Below, one piece after another: positions 1 to 11,620 of a stretch of 64,000 nt of DNA. The notes under the pieces were generated by a model, which did no database searches, was not told the origin of the DNA, and saw only the letters and a program-made list of their open reading frames with translations. The position numbers were made by a program, and so were the translations under genes. Each line of letters starts with the position of its first letter. The first letter of the stretch is position 1. The DNA lies in contig CM049307.1 of NCBI GenBank assembly GCA_026874595.1, positions 29,858,362 through 29,922,361 of the forward strand. Direction: 5' to 3'. The DNA is from Sipunculus nudus. Its lineage: Eukaryota; Annelida; Sipuncula; Golfingiida; Sipunculidae.

Positions 1-1726
1 TGCATTCCTGATATAATTTACATTATTAATATATTCAGATCTTTTAGGTTACATTCATAATCATATTTAATATATATAATCATATTTAAGTATTCAAATC
101 ATATTTAATATCTTTTATATTTCATTTCATAAGGATATTTTAAAATTTTTTTGTGATGTTTTATTTCATACAGACAACTAAAATACCAAAATGAACAACA
201 TCTATCACTAGAATTACATCCTGGTATACAGGGTTATAAACCCCGACTTCCTTCAAATGTTTTGCCCATCAATATTTACACAGTTATGTAACAATGTGAA
301 ATCCAATTTTAGGTTGCAGACTCATGAATTTGTGTTAATTTAATACATCCTTAATAAGCAGTCTACTGGGAGTATTTTCCTCATCAAAGAACATTGATTA
401 TAATGACAACCCATGATGATGATAAGAAGGGACATTAATTTGGCCAGTAATTGCCTCCCCGATGCAGAGCCTGTGGAACAAAGATAAAGGAGCACTCTAT
501 TAAATCTAATTCACTTGGAATGGTGGAAAATCTCTAACAAACCTGGTAACGTCTTTACTGCTTCTCACTGGAATGTCACCAACAGCGTTAAAATGTACAG
601 AATATACCTTGTATTTCGAAGCTGTAGCATATTTTTTATGTCAGCAAAACTCCAATTCCCAGATACTGCAATTACTGGTTTCAGTGCTAACCAGGACTAG
701 ATTCACTGATAATTACTGAGGAAAAACTAAGGTTCACTTTTTCAAGCCTGATTGTTAGTGGAATGCTCACAGAACAAAATGATCTATCTCATATTATCAA
801 CTACTGTCATACTCAAACAAAAGCTAACAAAAGAGTTCACCCTCCTCCCATACCATTCACATCCACAAACATGAAAAAGTGATAAACAGCATTACATGTT
901 TTTTCATTTAATTATATAACTCACAATGCTTTTTTCAGGCCATATCTCAGAGGGAGGAATGGACCGACAGACAGACAGTCACCATTCCTATAAGTCCCAG
1001 CTGACAGGACTTTCGGGAGATAATTAAAGATAAACAACAAATAAATGTAAAAATATTTTACACATTCATATTTATACATATGCATACAATATGTATACAA
1101 ATGTATACATATTTTGATTTCTATCAGAACCTGCTGTGATCATTTCAAATCGCCCTCATTTATAAGATATATATAGCTACATATACACACACACACATAC
1201 ACACACACACACACACACACTCATATTGACATATTGCAACAGCATCAAGGTCCATATCTTTTAAAATAATTTTTCATTTTTTCATTTGTTTATATTGTTC
1301 ATTGGAATCATACATGTATGAGATATATCAATGTGTGAACCTTATGATAGGGAAATGATATCACAAAATTAAAGAAATACTGAAAGGAAGAAATACATAT
1401 GGACAGAAATCCCTTTAATTACATCCGTGTATGCCAGTGGTCATCTCCTTATAAATTACCAATCATTAAAATTCAGGTTTGACTTTTCCTCAATATGTTT
1501 ATATTACAACTCATAATATTTCTGATAAATATGTCACACAATGTGAATTTTTTATGTAATTTGTCCTCCTTTATCATTTTTTAAAATTTGCAGAGTTATT
1601 ATTAACAAATCAAATAAGTAACTATTGTGTTTCTGTTCTAGTTTGTTCCTATGATTTCTAGCCTGGACTGCTAGCTGTTTAGCTATGCATTCTTTTAAAG
1701 TAAACAGTTCAAGTTTGTTTTACTGA
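1..1726. other. AT-rich intergenic DNA
   Basis: Unique-looking AT-rich sequence with frequent stops in all frames. A short patch near 945-1015 has GACAGACAGACAG and resembles the end of a degraded interspersed repeat. Around 1060-1115 there are clustered alternating TATACA/TGTATA words. No exon, RNA gene or complete mobile element is recognised. Confidence 0.7.
1179..1220. repeat. (CA)n microsatellite
   Basis: An AC/CA dinucleotide tract interrupted once by a T. It follows a short TATA-rich tract. It is a simple repeat and likely length-polymorphic. Confidence 0.95.
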
Positions 1727-2790
1727 GACTGTGGCCCTGTCTGCCGCCTGTTATGGATGGAAACGTTACGGGGTAAAGTCAAGAGATGAAGAAGGTCCAG
1801 CTTACCGTAATAGGCAGTGAAATCCCTGGAGGCTGTCCTACCAGCCAAACAGCAGAGACTTTAACACCAGATGTAGCACCCAATTGCTCACACAGACTGA
1901 GCGGCAGAGGAACTTCCAAGCAGCAATAGAGTAGCATCCATTACTATTGGTTATCTCCCAAGAAAAATCCAGGCAAGACTTTCAATAAGCACGCCTGTCT
2001 CTAAACTGCCGCCAGAAGCCGTGACAAACCTGCTGGCTCGATGGTGATTGTCCAAGTCTGGCAGATCTATGAGTTGCGTGCGGGTCTGTCATAAGCCTGA
2101 CAGGAAAGAGTTTTGTGGTGGCACCACTGTGGCATCCCTTAGCAAATGCTTGACACAGTCCAGCACAGAAGACCAGCAGAGAAGAGTCTAAGGCGATGGG
2201 CATAGGAAAAATCAATTCTCTGCCTGTGTAGCCAATTACGAGGAATTTTGTCTCTGAGCTCCTGTGACATTTGGGCCAATATGATAAATTGATCAGTGTG
2301 ACTCGAACACTGTAATGAGCCCTTTCCAGTTCGACTGCTTCTAAGAGTTACACGATTCAATGCTCAGTGAAACTATCTAAGCCCTGTACTCCTGTGCTGA
2401 TCCTTGTGTATTAAAAAACTTAATACTGTCGCCATCAATAAACTTGGCTCCTCCATAAACCTAATGAAGTGGTCTACTTGGACAAGAATGGAGTAGAATC
2501 TACTCGTAACGTTCCCTCCTGCGATTTCAGGAATGACCCAGGCTTCTTCAAAAGCTCTTTCTCTATTTGTCAATTTGATTGTAAAGACCCAGCTACATTA
2601 CCTCAACCAGAGTAATACTTGAGCTCATTCTTTTGCCCTTCAGGCTGAACAGATAACAACTCCCCAAATTCAATTCCCTTACTCTGACCTGTGGATGGGT
2701 CCAATGAAGTGGTTGATTGGGAGCGAGATAAAAACTGAGAAGAGGCCTTCTTCCTGTTCCTGAACTGCAGCATACTGACCGGGGCTGAAT
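1727..2790. other. GC-elevated unique block, candidate regulatory or conserved noncoding
   Basis: About 1 kb of near-balanced base composition in strongly AT-rich flanks, with no similarity to any repeat family in the window. Minus-strand open frames of 77, 73 and 66 codons overlap each other in different frames and show no protein motif, so I do not call a CDS. Composition contrast and lack of repeats fit a conserved noncoding element or an untranslated exon. This is inference; no conservation data are available. Confidence 0.35.
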
Positions 2791-4097
2791 CTATATGTTT
2801 TTATCTTGAATCACAAATGACCATACCTTAACTTAAAACAAATATGCTAATGTCTGATTTAGGCAACCTGTAAAGGAAAGAAATTAAAATTAAAAACCAT
2901 TTTTCCTCACCTATACCAGAACACAACAGACCACAACTATAAATCTATATATCTTGATCTTTGATCTTAAATGACATAAAACACATTTACTGGGATAGAC
3001 CAATTTGGTTAAAGGGAGATAGGAATTACATCAGAGTAAATCTTATTCAAGTCAAGTGTGACCAGTTATAAATCAAATATAAATCTAATCTTACCTTGAC
3101 AATATGGATGTAGATTCAGAATATAATGTATACCATTTTCTGTTGTAACACAAAACCTATCTCCTTAAAAAAAATCACTGAAAATGCTTTAGCAGTTTAT
3201 TCCCTCTGTGAGGCCACAAAAATAAAAAAAATCGCACATAATATTTATTGTCCATTTTACTTATACATTTACTTATATTTAATAATTAATACCATTCATT
3301 CATGGCTATTTTATGTTATTCAGAACAAAAATGAGAGCATCACACACAAAATCATTTCAGACTCGCTGTAAATCTGTTTTAATACTTTTTATGTTTCAGA
3401 ATAAATAACCAGACACTCTCCAAGCTAGATGTTAGTCAACTATGTTTATTTTATGGCCATCATGCAATAAATAAAGTAGCTTTTTCCTTTTCAACACCTG
3501 GCCTATCGTACAGTAAATTAATATGAAAAGAAAATTTTCATGACCTTTTTTATAACTTGTTAAAACATTTCTAAAATTATTTTTTCATGAACTTAAAACT
3601 TTCTCCTTTCAAATTTTACCACTTCTTAAAGATAAATATAGTAGCTTTTCCTTGGCAACAGCTAGACTATTCTAATTAGAACACCTCTTCTAATACCTCT
3701 TTTCAAAAGATTATATTACCTACATCACAAGTAACAGGAAAATATAATATTAACACTAATGTAGTCGACTACATGAAATTTTATTATCAATTTCCATTTG
3801 ATCTCTCAATTAATTTTTGGAAATGAAACAGGATGAAGATAAAGAACAGAAGAAAGATGCTTCCTATGAGAATGGTATCTCAGTCACCTTGGTTATTCAA
3901 GTTAGAGGACAGGTCTCATGTGAGTCCAATCATTTTAATAAAACAAATGCTGTTACATTCTATGACAAGGCAGGTTACTTGTGTCATCTTAGGGGTAAAA
4001 TCCCTGTCCTCTGGAGGGTCAATCATCTTATGAATTGACAACTAAAGTTAAAAGGAAATTATTTTGAAAATGTCAAAGAATTTCTTTAAAAATGTTG
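2791..4097. other. AT-rich intergenic DNA, nothing recognised
   Basis: Low-complexity AT-rich sequence. Small open frames (for example 3126-3371 and 3817-4038 on the plus strand) have the lysine/isoleucine-rich composition expected of random AT-rich DNA. No repeat family member is visible. Confidence 0.7.
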
Positions 4098-4187
4098 TGT
4101 AACATATAAAATCAAAAGATATATAAACCCAAACCCTTATCATGTAACATATAAAATCAAAAGATATATAAACCCAAACCCTTATCA
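4098..4187. repeat. Perfect 45-bp tandem duplication
   Basis: Two identical 45-bp copies lie head to tail at 4098-4142 and 4143-4187, beginning TGTAACATATAAAATC and ending CCCTTATCA. Perfect identity in unique AT-rich DNA suggests a very recent slippage or repair event, or a polymorphic or assembly duplication. Confidence 0.95.
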
Positions 4188-4728
4188 GAGATTAAAGATT
4201 CTAATTTTTATTTGGAATGATCATAGAGAATCAACATTTAAAATCCAAAGAACAAATTGCACTAGTGTCAAATTTCCTACACCAAATCATAGTATAATTA
4301 TAATTTTAACATGACTGTCATAATAACAATAACTGCACAAGACTATTTACAATAGGGTTAAAATAATCTTACATATTCATTTCTGTAAGATTAGATAATT
4401 AATTGCCATTAACTATATATGTCATGAATTGTTGTTTAAATATATACAGTATGCCTTGTGTACCATATTTTTAGTTTTACAATGAAATAAGAACACTGAC
4501 CACAGATTTCTAATACGCAAGAGAATAAAACTTTTAAGACTTTGCAATAATTGATTGAACAGTTTAAAAAATGTTATATGCTGTTAAAGAAATGAACTTT
4601 CTCATTTAAAATTTCACAATTTCTTGATTATATTTATGCAAGTATGAATCCTGAAAATATATACATCAAAATTTTCCATGAACCTTGTGGGCTTAGGCGG
4701 AAATACTGTCAACCTTGATATTTAGTAT

Positions 4729-5095
4729 TTAGAATAGCCAGAGGACAGAGCTGTTTGCCTGAGCTTGGACTGTCTGTAAATAAATCTGCGGGATCTCATG
4801 GAATAAATCTTCTGCCTTCAACTTCACCAATTTGCCACAGTGCCTTTCAGTCAGACTAATTACCACCAGGTAACTATCAAAGGGAAGAGCAATATCCGAC
4901 CATGTTTGATCACTGGAACAAAGACCTTTCGCTGGAGACACCAGTGTTTTATGAAGCATCTTCCATTACATGTCGTAATGAATAAATACTGGCTACCTGC
5001 CTCTCCTGGCTCCAGTGGTATTAGAGTAGTACAATTTACCAGACCACATTATCACTCATGTGGAACATGTTCATGCATGGTAGAAGGTTATTAAC
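4729..5095. other. GC-elevated unique block, candidate regulatory element
   Basis: A ~360-bp non-repetitive block with higher GC than its flanks. Frames of 76 codons (minus) and 84 codons (plus) overlap antiparallel here, but neither has a recognisable domain. The word CAGACTAATTACC near 4853 contains a homeodomain-type TAATTA core. A candidate conserved noncoding element on composition only. Confidence 0.35.
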
Positions 5096-5329
5096 TTCCA
5101 GATGTTCAGTCACATGTTGCTAGAAAATGTTTTAGAACTGAAGCAAAAAGTTCATTTGAAATTCATATGGTTGAAATAGTAATCTATAAATAAAGCTAAT
5201 TGTAGGGTCTTTTGATCAGATGAAAATAGTGTCTCAGTTTCTGTTTCAAAATGAATGTATGAAAACAAGTTTGTGGCTTTATAGTCTGATATCAATAATG
5301 ACATCAGTGTCTTCCAACATACATTAAAT

Positions 5330-5606
5330 TTTCTCTGAAGTCCTGATCTGTTTTGCCTGTTCATTCTTGTGGTTTTTCTTGGCGCCCCAACATAAGCAGC
5401 CATTATAGGCACTAGAAGGATTTTCATTCTTGTGTTTTCTTGCACCCCTTTTATGGTTCCTATTTACTCCTGGGTTGAGAGGACACATCCTTGTGGTAAA
5501 GTCTTTGGCTTAGAATCTTAGCATGGAAGGTGGTCAGATCAGGAACGGAACCCACAATCTCCCTGTCACAGGTGCAGCATCCTAACCATTAAACCATCAT
5601 GCTCTA
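5330..5606 (-). mobile_element. tRNA-derived SINE
   Basis: Read on the minus strand, the head (about 5606 down to 5540) resembles a tRNA. An A-box-like TGGTTTAATGG (complement of 5587-5597) is followed ~34 bp later by a B-box-like GGTTCCGTTCC (complement of 5542-5552), spacing as in a pol III type 2 promoter. The head recalls Asp/Glu/Val tRNAs (TTAGGATGCTGCACCTGTGACAGG is split by no intron). It has no intact acceptor stem, and an unrelated body runs toward 5330. The body includes a 97-codon frame that is a by-product. The 3' limit is uncertain. Confidence 0.65.
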
Positions 5607-6042
5607 CTAGTTAATTTGAATGCAATTCTCCCCAAGGCAAAGAACCCCTACTTGATCTTCCCCTACTGGTTCAAGAGTTTCTGTTATCATGCTTACAGAC
5701 ATGCAAACAAACAAATATACACAGTAGACTAAACCTACTGGTAGATGTATTAAATAAACTTTTAAAATTCACTGTTATTCATTAACAAGAACTTTAACAT
5801 ATAATAGTTCTTAATCCTTTTGTTTACTGACTTTATCTTATTTTCCTATGTAAGATTATGAGATCTAATGATGGGACAATTTATGAGCAAAATACCTTAA
5901 GACTAGTACTTTGTTTTGACCTTTGTAAATATTTGTTTGAATAAAAGGTGGCCCATTGGTGAACTGAATTAAAGGAACCTGGAACAATGGGTAAAATGAC
6001 TTCCAGAGCACTCAAAATCAGGCATTTTGCCAATAGATCTTA
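5607..6042. other. Unique AT-rich spacer
   Basis: Non-repetitive AT-rich sequence between the SINE head and the first family I 5' terminus. No gene seen. Confidence 0.6.
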
Positions 6043-6244
6043 ACAAGGGACCTATGGGTCACGGCGCTCAGCTAATCATGATTGAACTATTAATGTATCA
6101 CCATTGTGATACTATATTTAGTCGACAAACCTTATGAATATCATGGACCTATTAGGCTATTATAAAGGAATATAATGTCATATGTGAGTAAATCATGTAT
6201 GAAATTACCTGACTGATGGATTGATATGGAGTAAATATAGTGGT
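6043..6244 (+). mobile_element. Family I element, 5' terminus fragment
   Basis: Begins ACAAGGGACCTATGGGTC, the same 5' end seen at 34381, 44619 and 53160, followed by GGCGCTCAGCT, the family-specific subterminal motif. The sequence then diverges from the full-length copies before the module at 6245 starts. It may be the true 5' end of a larger composite reaching 10597, or a truncated insertion. Confidence 0.7.
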
Positions 6245-6954
6245 TTATTTTTTATTTATTTGGGAGCTGTTGAAAATAGCAATATATTTGAGCAAATATG
6301 AATGCAATGACAGAACACTAAGCAGTGGTAGAATGATGATAAGGCTATTTGTTGAAGGATCATAAGTGTATGAAAGTCCGCAAGATTTCAATTTGACATA
6401 TATAATGTTATTATTAACTATGCTGAAGAGTGGATTTATGAATTGTGACTGTATGACATGATATCTCTTAGGTCTTGACAAGGTACATTATATTGATGCC
6501 CACCACGTCTACATATTACACAATATTGACATAATTTCTGGCACGTACATAGGTAACAAACAGTTATACAATATATAAAAATATGAATATATCAATATAT
6601 AACTTGTTCTCGTTTACTGAGGCTGACATTGGGATGGGGTTCGGAGAAGGAAACAGTGTGGGCAGCAAGGAGGGTTGGATGTAGAGAGAAAAGGAGATAG
6701 AGTGAGAGGGACGGAGCATTCAACAGTACTTAAACACCTGGACGGTTAAAATCTAAAATATTATGAAATGTAAATAAAGTCTGAGAGAAAGAGGTAATCT
6801 AGGCTATGGTTGGTTGATATGATTGAAGAAATTGTTGCAAATAATATTTAAAGATCTGACCTTGCGTTTTCATTGGATACCTTTTTGACAGGCTGTTGAC
6901 AGTTCAACATTTTACATATTTGTCTAATGAGATCCAATTTTTTTAATTTAAACT

Positions 6955-7210
6955 TTAATTAAACTTTTTTTTCAATTTTATGATATGTATACAGTTGCTA
7001 TAAAATCCCCACTCCACAGGCGGAAGGACTTGATGGAGGGGGGGGGGGGTTACGATGGGAGTTACAACGCCTCTGTCTCTCTGTATATATTTTCTTCAAA
7101 TTATTAAATTTTATGCTATAGCAATAGCACTATTGTTGACAGTGCGAAGGAGCAAGGACTTAGTGGGGTGGGGGAAGGGGATGGTGGGAGTTACAATACC
7201 CTTGCATATA
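6955..7210 (+). repeat. G-run module, copy 1
   Basis: Contains a GTATACAGTTG-type lead, an uninterrupted 12-G run at 7038-7049, then GATGGGAGTTACAAC. A second half repeats the pattern (GTGCGAAGGAGCAAGGACTTAG, then G-rich, then GGTGGGAGTTACAA). Related copies lie at 8100-8230, 8640-8770 and, reversed, 62150-62400. Confidence 0.8.
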
Positions 7211-7554
7211 CGTACAGGATATGAAATTTAATTAATCAGAGCTTACAGGAAAAAAAAGTTTATTTATAATTATTAAATATTTAAAACAGGCAAGAAAGCT
7301 AGAGAAACAAAGCAAATAATTTTAATTCCCATTCTTCTGAGCCAGGAAATTATGAACAATTTTTACATAAATTCCTTTTTTTATAACATCATTTTTTTCC
7401 AGGTTTGAAAATGTAACTATACATTTAGAGTATAACATATATATGTGAATATTTCAGTTGATTCACATTTCTTAATTGCATCAACATATATATCTAATAA
7501 ATTAGGTTTATAGTACCTGTCAACAGAATGGGGTGGAGGGAGGAAGGGAGGCAT

Positions 7555-7633
7555 AGGGGTGAGAGAGAGAGAAAGAGAGAGAGAGAAAAAGAGAGCTAGA
7601 AAGAGAGAAAGGGAAAGAGAGAGAGGAGAAAGG
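7555..7633 (+). repeat. Purine (GA)n tract
   Basis: Imperfect GAGA/GAAA polypurine tract inside the long dispersed repeat. Its reverse-complement partner is the longer (CT)n tract at 61640-61797, showing length expansion between copies. Confidence 0.95.
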
Positions 7634-8175
7634 CTCTCTGGTAATTACTGCCTGACCCAGCCTGACCCAGACACTCACAGAAGCAGTAGGCAAGGAGTGA
7701 AGGTGTTATGTAACAGCCTGGAACACTGTTAACCAATGACTTGATGTAAACATTCAAGACATGGTGCTATAAATATGGGTCACTGTGCTCAGCTGAAGTT
7801 GACCTTGAAAGTAAAAATCTAAAATAATAATGGAGATCAAGTCTAAGAGGAAAAGGTTGGTTGACATGATTGGTTTGTATTAATGAGTGAGAAATTGTTG
7901 CAAATAATATTTTGTGACAAAACCATGCATTCTCTAATGTCAAAATTGAAGCATGTGAGCAGTTTGTGAACATAAGATGTATATTATTACCATGATCATT
8001 GGCTGGCTTTTTGATAATTTGTTGACAGTTCAGTAGTTTACACATTTGCTCAATTTGATCTATTTTACATAATATATATTATTAAATATATGTATTTTTA
8101 TTTTATAAAATGTATACAGTTGAAATATAACTGATGTCTCCAGTCCCCAGATGCAAGGACCTGGTGGTGGTGGTT

Positions 8176-8191
8176 GGGGGGGGGGGGGGGG
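8176..8191 (+). repeat. G16 homopolymer in G-run module copy 2
   Basis: Sixteen consecutive G residues preceded by GGTGGTGGTGGTT. It is the second copy of the module first seen at 6955. It can form G-quadruplex or triplex structures, and its length is prone to sequencing error. Confidence 0.95.
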
Positions 8192-8718
8192 CTGGAATGA
8201 TGGGAGTTACAACATCTCTGTATTAACATAGTGTATATACATATAGGATTTCCACTTAATTCAACAATTCTTACATGATTAAATAGTTCATTCACAATTA
8301 CATAATATTTAAAAAAGGACAGACAGACTGTTAGACAAACAAAGCTGATAATATATTTTAATATTTTAAAGTTTTTCATCTGCAATATTACACATCTGAA
8401 TACATAAATTGCTTTCAAATTTCAGACTTTAATGGCTTAAATCCATACACATACAGCATATGAAAGTTATTTCAACAGTGCTTAAAGGAAAAATTTCATA
8501 ATTAGTATATATATTTAATGATAATTGAGAGATGATGGACAGACAAGAGCTGATCACTTTATGTTCCATTCTCCTGGGGCAAGAATATGTTTCAATATTA
8601 GATCTTAATGTTTTCTAATCCAATTATCTTTCAAATTGAAAAAATTGTACACATTTGCAATAATAATTAATGTCCCAGTGCACAGGTGACGGTGAGGTGC
8701 TAAGGATCAATGACAGCC

Positions 8719-8746
8719 GGGGGGGGGGGGGGGGGGGGGGGGGGGG
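8719..8746 (+). repeat. G28 homopolymer in G-run module copy 3
   Basis: Twenty-eight consecutive G residues, the longest homopolymer in the window, after a TCAATGACAGCC lead and before AAGAGATGGGATTA. It sits in a third divergent copy of the G-run module. The exact length should be treated as approximate. Confidence 0.9.
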
Positions 8747-9013
8747 AAGAGATGGGATTAACAACACTTTTGCATAAACATTCAGGGCAAACAAAGCCTG
8801 ATCTCCAATTCTGCTGAGGCTCGAAAATAATGAACACATGTTTGTATTAGATCCTCATTTTTTTTATTTCAAGTTTAATTTGTATACATTTCCAATATAA
8901 CATATATTTCTGAATATAAACGTTGATTCATAATTCTAAATTGCATCATCATAAATCTCAATCTTGTCATGTAACACCACATCATGCATACAAATGTATA
9001 TTTATATATTCAT

Positions 9014-9037
9014 GGGGGGGGGGGGGGGGGGAGGGGG
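9014..9037 (+). repeat. G18 plus G5 tract
   Basis: Eighteen Gs, one A, then five Gs, following a TATA-rich lead within the family I composite. It is the fourth G-run in 2 kb. Confidence 0.95.
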
Positions 9038-10562
9038 TGTGATATGAGAACAATTGTACACCTGTCACAGCAGGGGATCTCCCCCAGTGACTGAAACAAA
9101 TCAGGAACCCTGGCATAGCTGACTTCCAGTGACCTGGAGTGGCCTACCTGCATCTGGAACAAAGCAAGTGACTACAATAGAGCCTCAAGATAAAATTTAA
9201 TAACTAGCCTAATTTTAAACCTTTTAGTTTCAAATTTCAGATTTAAACACATTAAATACTTATGTTTACATTCTGAGAAAATTAAATCAACAGTACTCAC
9301 AGGAAAAAAATTTGCCATGGTCAAAGTTGGGTAAAATTTCAGGTATTGATTTTATGTTTATGCTAATACCTTATAAAATTTACAAAATACAGATCAAATT
9401 TTGGGTATACAATTGAATCTTAATTAAACAAAGTTATATACTTGAAAAAAATTCTCTAGCTTCAATAATTTTCATGTAACCTGAGTAAATATTTTTCCTG
9501 ATTTTTTACAAAGTCAATTTTGTTTGTGCACATAACTTAAAACAATTACGCAACACTGACATCATTTCTGGCATGTGCATAGCGAATGTATAGAAAAATA
9601 TGTATATTACATATGATCAAAGTCAGATCAGTGGTTTTGATACTAGGCAGTCCTGAAGTGTAACAAAGGGTTTTTAATGAAAAAATGAAGTTTTTCATTA
9701 ATATCTCAAAGGAATTAAGTTCTGGTGACCAAATTCTTGGCATGGTAGGGGATTTTGGAGACATCTTACTGTATGCCTAATTTAAGGAACTTAGAGCTGA
9801 AGCTGGGGAGCTGAGCTCTAGCAAACTGCATAACACTAGGGTGATGTAAACAATATGTGACATGGTGCTTGAAAACTTGAATAAAATCTACAGTTTTTGA
9901 TCAAATGGTTTCAAATTTTAAATGTTAACAGTTGAAATGCTAACAAAAACATGCTTTGAAAATTTAATCCACAGCAGTTACAGGAAAAAAACATGCCATG
10001 GTCAAAGTTGGGCAAAGTTTAAGGTACCAATTTTTTATTTTTGCTAATATTTTAAAAAATTTATAAGATTTTGATCTTATTTTGGGTATACAATTTAATT
10101 TTGATTAATAAAAGTTATATTACTGGAAAAAAAGTGCTTAGCTTTAACAAGTTTGGTGTTAAGTGATCAAACTTTTTTCCTGATTATTTACAAAATGCAT
10201 TATGTTTGGGCCCATAACTTTTTTAAATTATATAATACAGACCCAATTTCTGGCATGTACATAGGAACTATATAGAGGATTATTTATGGTAAATATGAGG
10301 AAAAACAGATGAGTGGTTTTGATATTAGGCAGTTCTGAAGTGTGAAAATAGGATTTTAATAAAAAAATTGAGGTTTTTCCTTAATTTCTCAAAGGAACGA
10401 AGTCGCAAAGACCCAGTTTTCGGTTTGGTAGGAGATCTTGGGGATATCTAACATTATGCTGAATTTTGGATTCCTAGGTCTTACGGTTTCAAAACGTGCC
10501 ACATCTACGGACAGACGGACGGCACGACAGACGGACGGACGACGGACAATGGACCACGACTA

Positions 10563-10593
10563 TAGCTCAGATGACTTATAGTCAGCTGAGCTA
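10563..10593 (+). other. Family I 3' terminal hairpin
   Basis: A 31-bp inverted repeat: left arm TAGCTCAG, A, TGACT; loop TAT; right arm AGTCA, G, CTGAGCTA. The arms are 14 bp with a single A/G mismatch at arm position 9. A5 follows. The same hairpin is at 37002-37032 and 47232-47262 and reversed at 60107-60137; a decayed version is at 55021-55051. It probably marks the 3' end of a rolling-circle element. Confidence 0.85.
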
Positions 10594-10597
10594 AAAA

Positions 10598-11220
10598 TGG
10601 GTTATGGTGACCTTATTCTACATCCAACTGCTACCATGTGCCCATCTGACTAATACAGTGTTAAAATCATGTTCATTCACACAGCTTGCAGAATACAGGT
10701 CACAGTGACATTATTTCAGGTATTAAGGAGACTTGTCTTGAACTTCCCTGGATGTACAGTTGAAAGTTTCTTGGTCTAACAGTTACATTATGTGCCCGAT
10801 TAACAGCCAGACTGCTTCATTTGAAGGAGTAAAAAAACAGAGAAAAAAAGCATAAATATTTAAAAAAATAAAGGTGGTGCCAACAGTCTGAAGGAACTGA
10901 TGAAACACACCATGATCAATATGCATGCACAGAATCATGGTGATCAATGCATTAGTTATTCAGATACTGGAGCTTTTGTAGCAAATTTTTAATAATTCAG
11001 GGGGGTAATTACAAGCTCCATAGCTCAGAGGATATGGGTAACAGAAACCTCATTTCAGGTTTTCTAGGAGGGTTATTATGGACCTCCCTGGACATCAAGT
11101 TAGAAGATTCTAGGTCTAACTCTTACGATTTGTGCCCTGTCAATGGACAGACAGTGAGCTGGCTGGCGAGAAGACAGACAAAGAGTGATCGCTGCTGAAA
11201 GTCTTCTGAGCTTAAAAGTA
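10598..11220 (+). repeat. Degraded interspersed repeat
   Basis: Contains duplicated phrases: CCTGGATGTACAGTTGAAAG...TCTAACAGTTAC against CCTGGACATCAAGTTAGAAG...TCTAACTCTTAC. A GACAGACAGTGAGCTGG tail and CTTCTGAGCTTAAAAG at its right edge look like an eroded family I type 3' end. No coding capacity. Confidence 0.5.
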
Positions 11221-11620
11221 ATTCATAAGAGATATAGAGTTAAACTTGTGACCCAAAAGTTGATGAGACTATGCTTGGGATTTCTAACCAGTTGTTGCCC
11301 TGGTTCAAGAACCTGACAACACTGAAACAGGAAGTGTTGGATCTGTCAATGTCTTATTACCTTCATTTGTGGATTTTTTTCCCACAAGCTTGCATGAACC
11401 TCTCCTCACATGGCTGTCTGGTGTCACCATAGCCCCAAGCAACAAGTAGCTTCATTAGTGCAAACATAGAGGTTTTGTAATAGCCAGATAAAATGGTGTG
11501 CCTGCCACACTAGAGTCCTTCGTGAGGAACAAACCTGACTTTGATGTTAATCGACACATGCATCCTGCTAAGCTCTATCCCGGTGGAAGTGAAGAACATG
11601 TACTTTTTTTATTTTCTTAT
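11221..11620. other. GC-elevated unique block, candidate regulatory element
   Basis: Unique block of moderate GC containing an inverted pair of RUNX-like words, TTGTGG (11367-11372) and CCACAA (11382-11387), around a T-run. No coding frame or repeat match seen. Candidate regulatory element by composition only. Confidence 0.3.

Larger units (their letters stand above)
6245..7700 (+). repeat. Long dispersed repeat; plus-strand arm of a distant inverted pair
   Basis: About 1.4 kb that recurs in reverse complement at 61560-62957. Order is conserved: a CATTGCATTCATATTTG-type segment, a GACATAATTTCTGGCACGTACATAGG segment (shown in two parts), a G-run module at 6955-7210, a purine tract at 7561-7633, then the ACCCAGCCTGACCCAGACA segment near 7655. 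No transposase-like frame is present, so it is a non-autonomous module of the family I composite. Confidence 0.85.
7773..10597 (+). mobile_element. Family I element, composite copy with two core units
   Basis: A degenerate 5' terminus (TATGGGTCACTGTGCTCAGC at 7777-7796) is followed by two further G-run modules. Two ~682-bp core units then follow, with the TTGGGCAAAATTT-type word at about 9327 and 10009, then an ACGG-rich tract (10506-10550) and the 3' hairpin at 10563-10593, ending in A5. The two-unit core matches the full-length copies at 34381 and 44619. No long open frame is present. It fits a non-autonomous Helentron-associated (HINE/pearl-like) element; the assignment is by architecture only. 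Confidence 0.7.

Noticed and set aside
5152..5445. 97-codon minus-strand frame
   Set aside because: Overlaps the SINE body; no domain and no splice signals.
5540..5606. Functional tRNA gene on the minus strand
   Set aside because: A- and B-box-like words are present but the acceptor stem and a standard anticodon loop are not, and an unrelated SINE body follows.
8624..8839. 71-codon minus-strand frame with a proline run
   Set aside because: The prolines are the translated G28 homopolymer.
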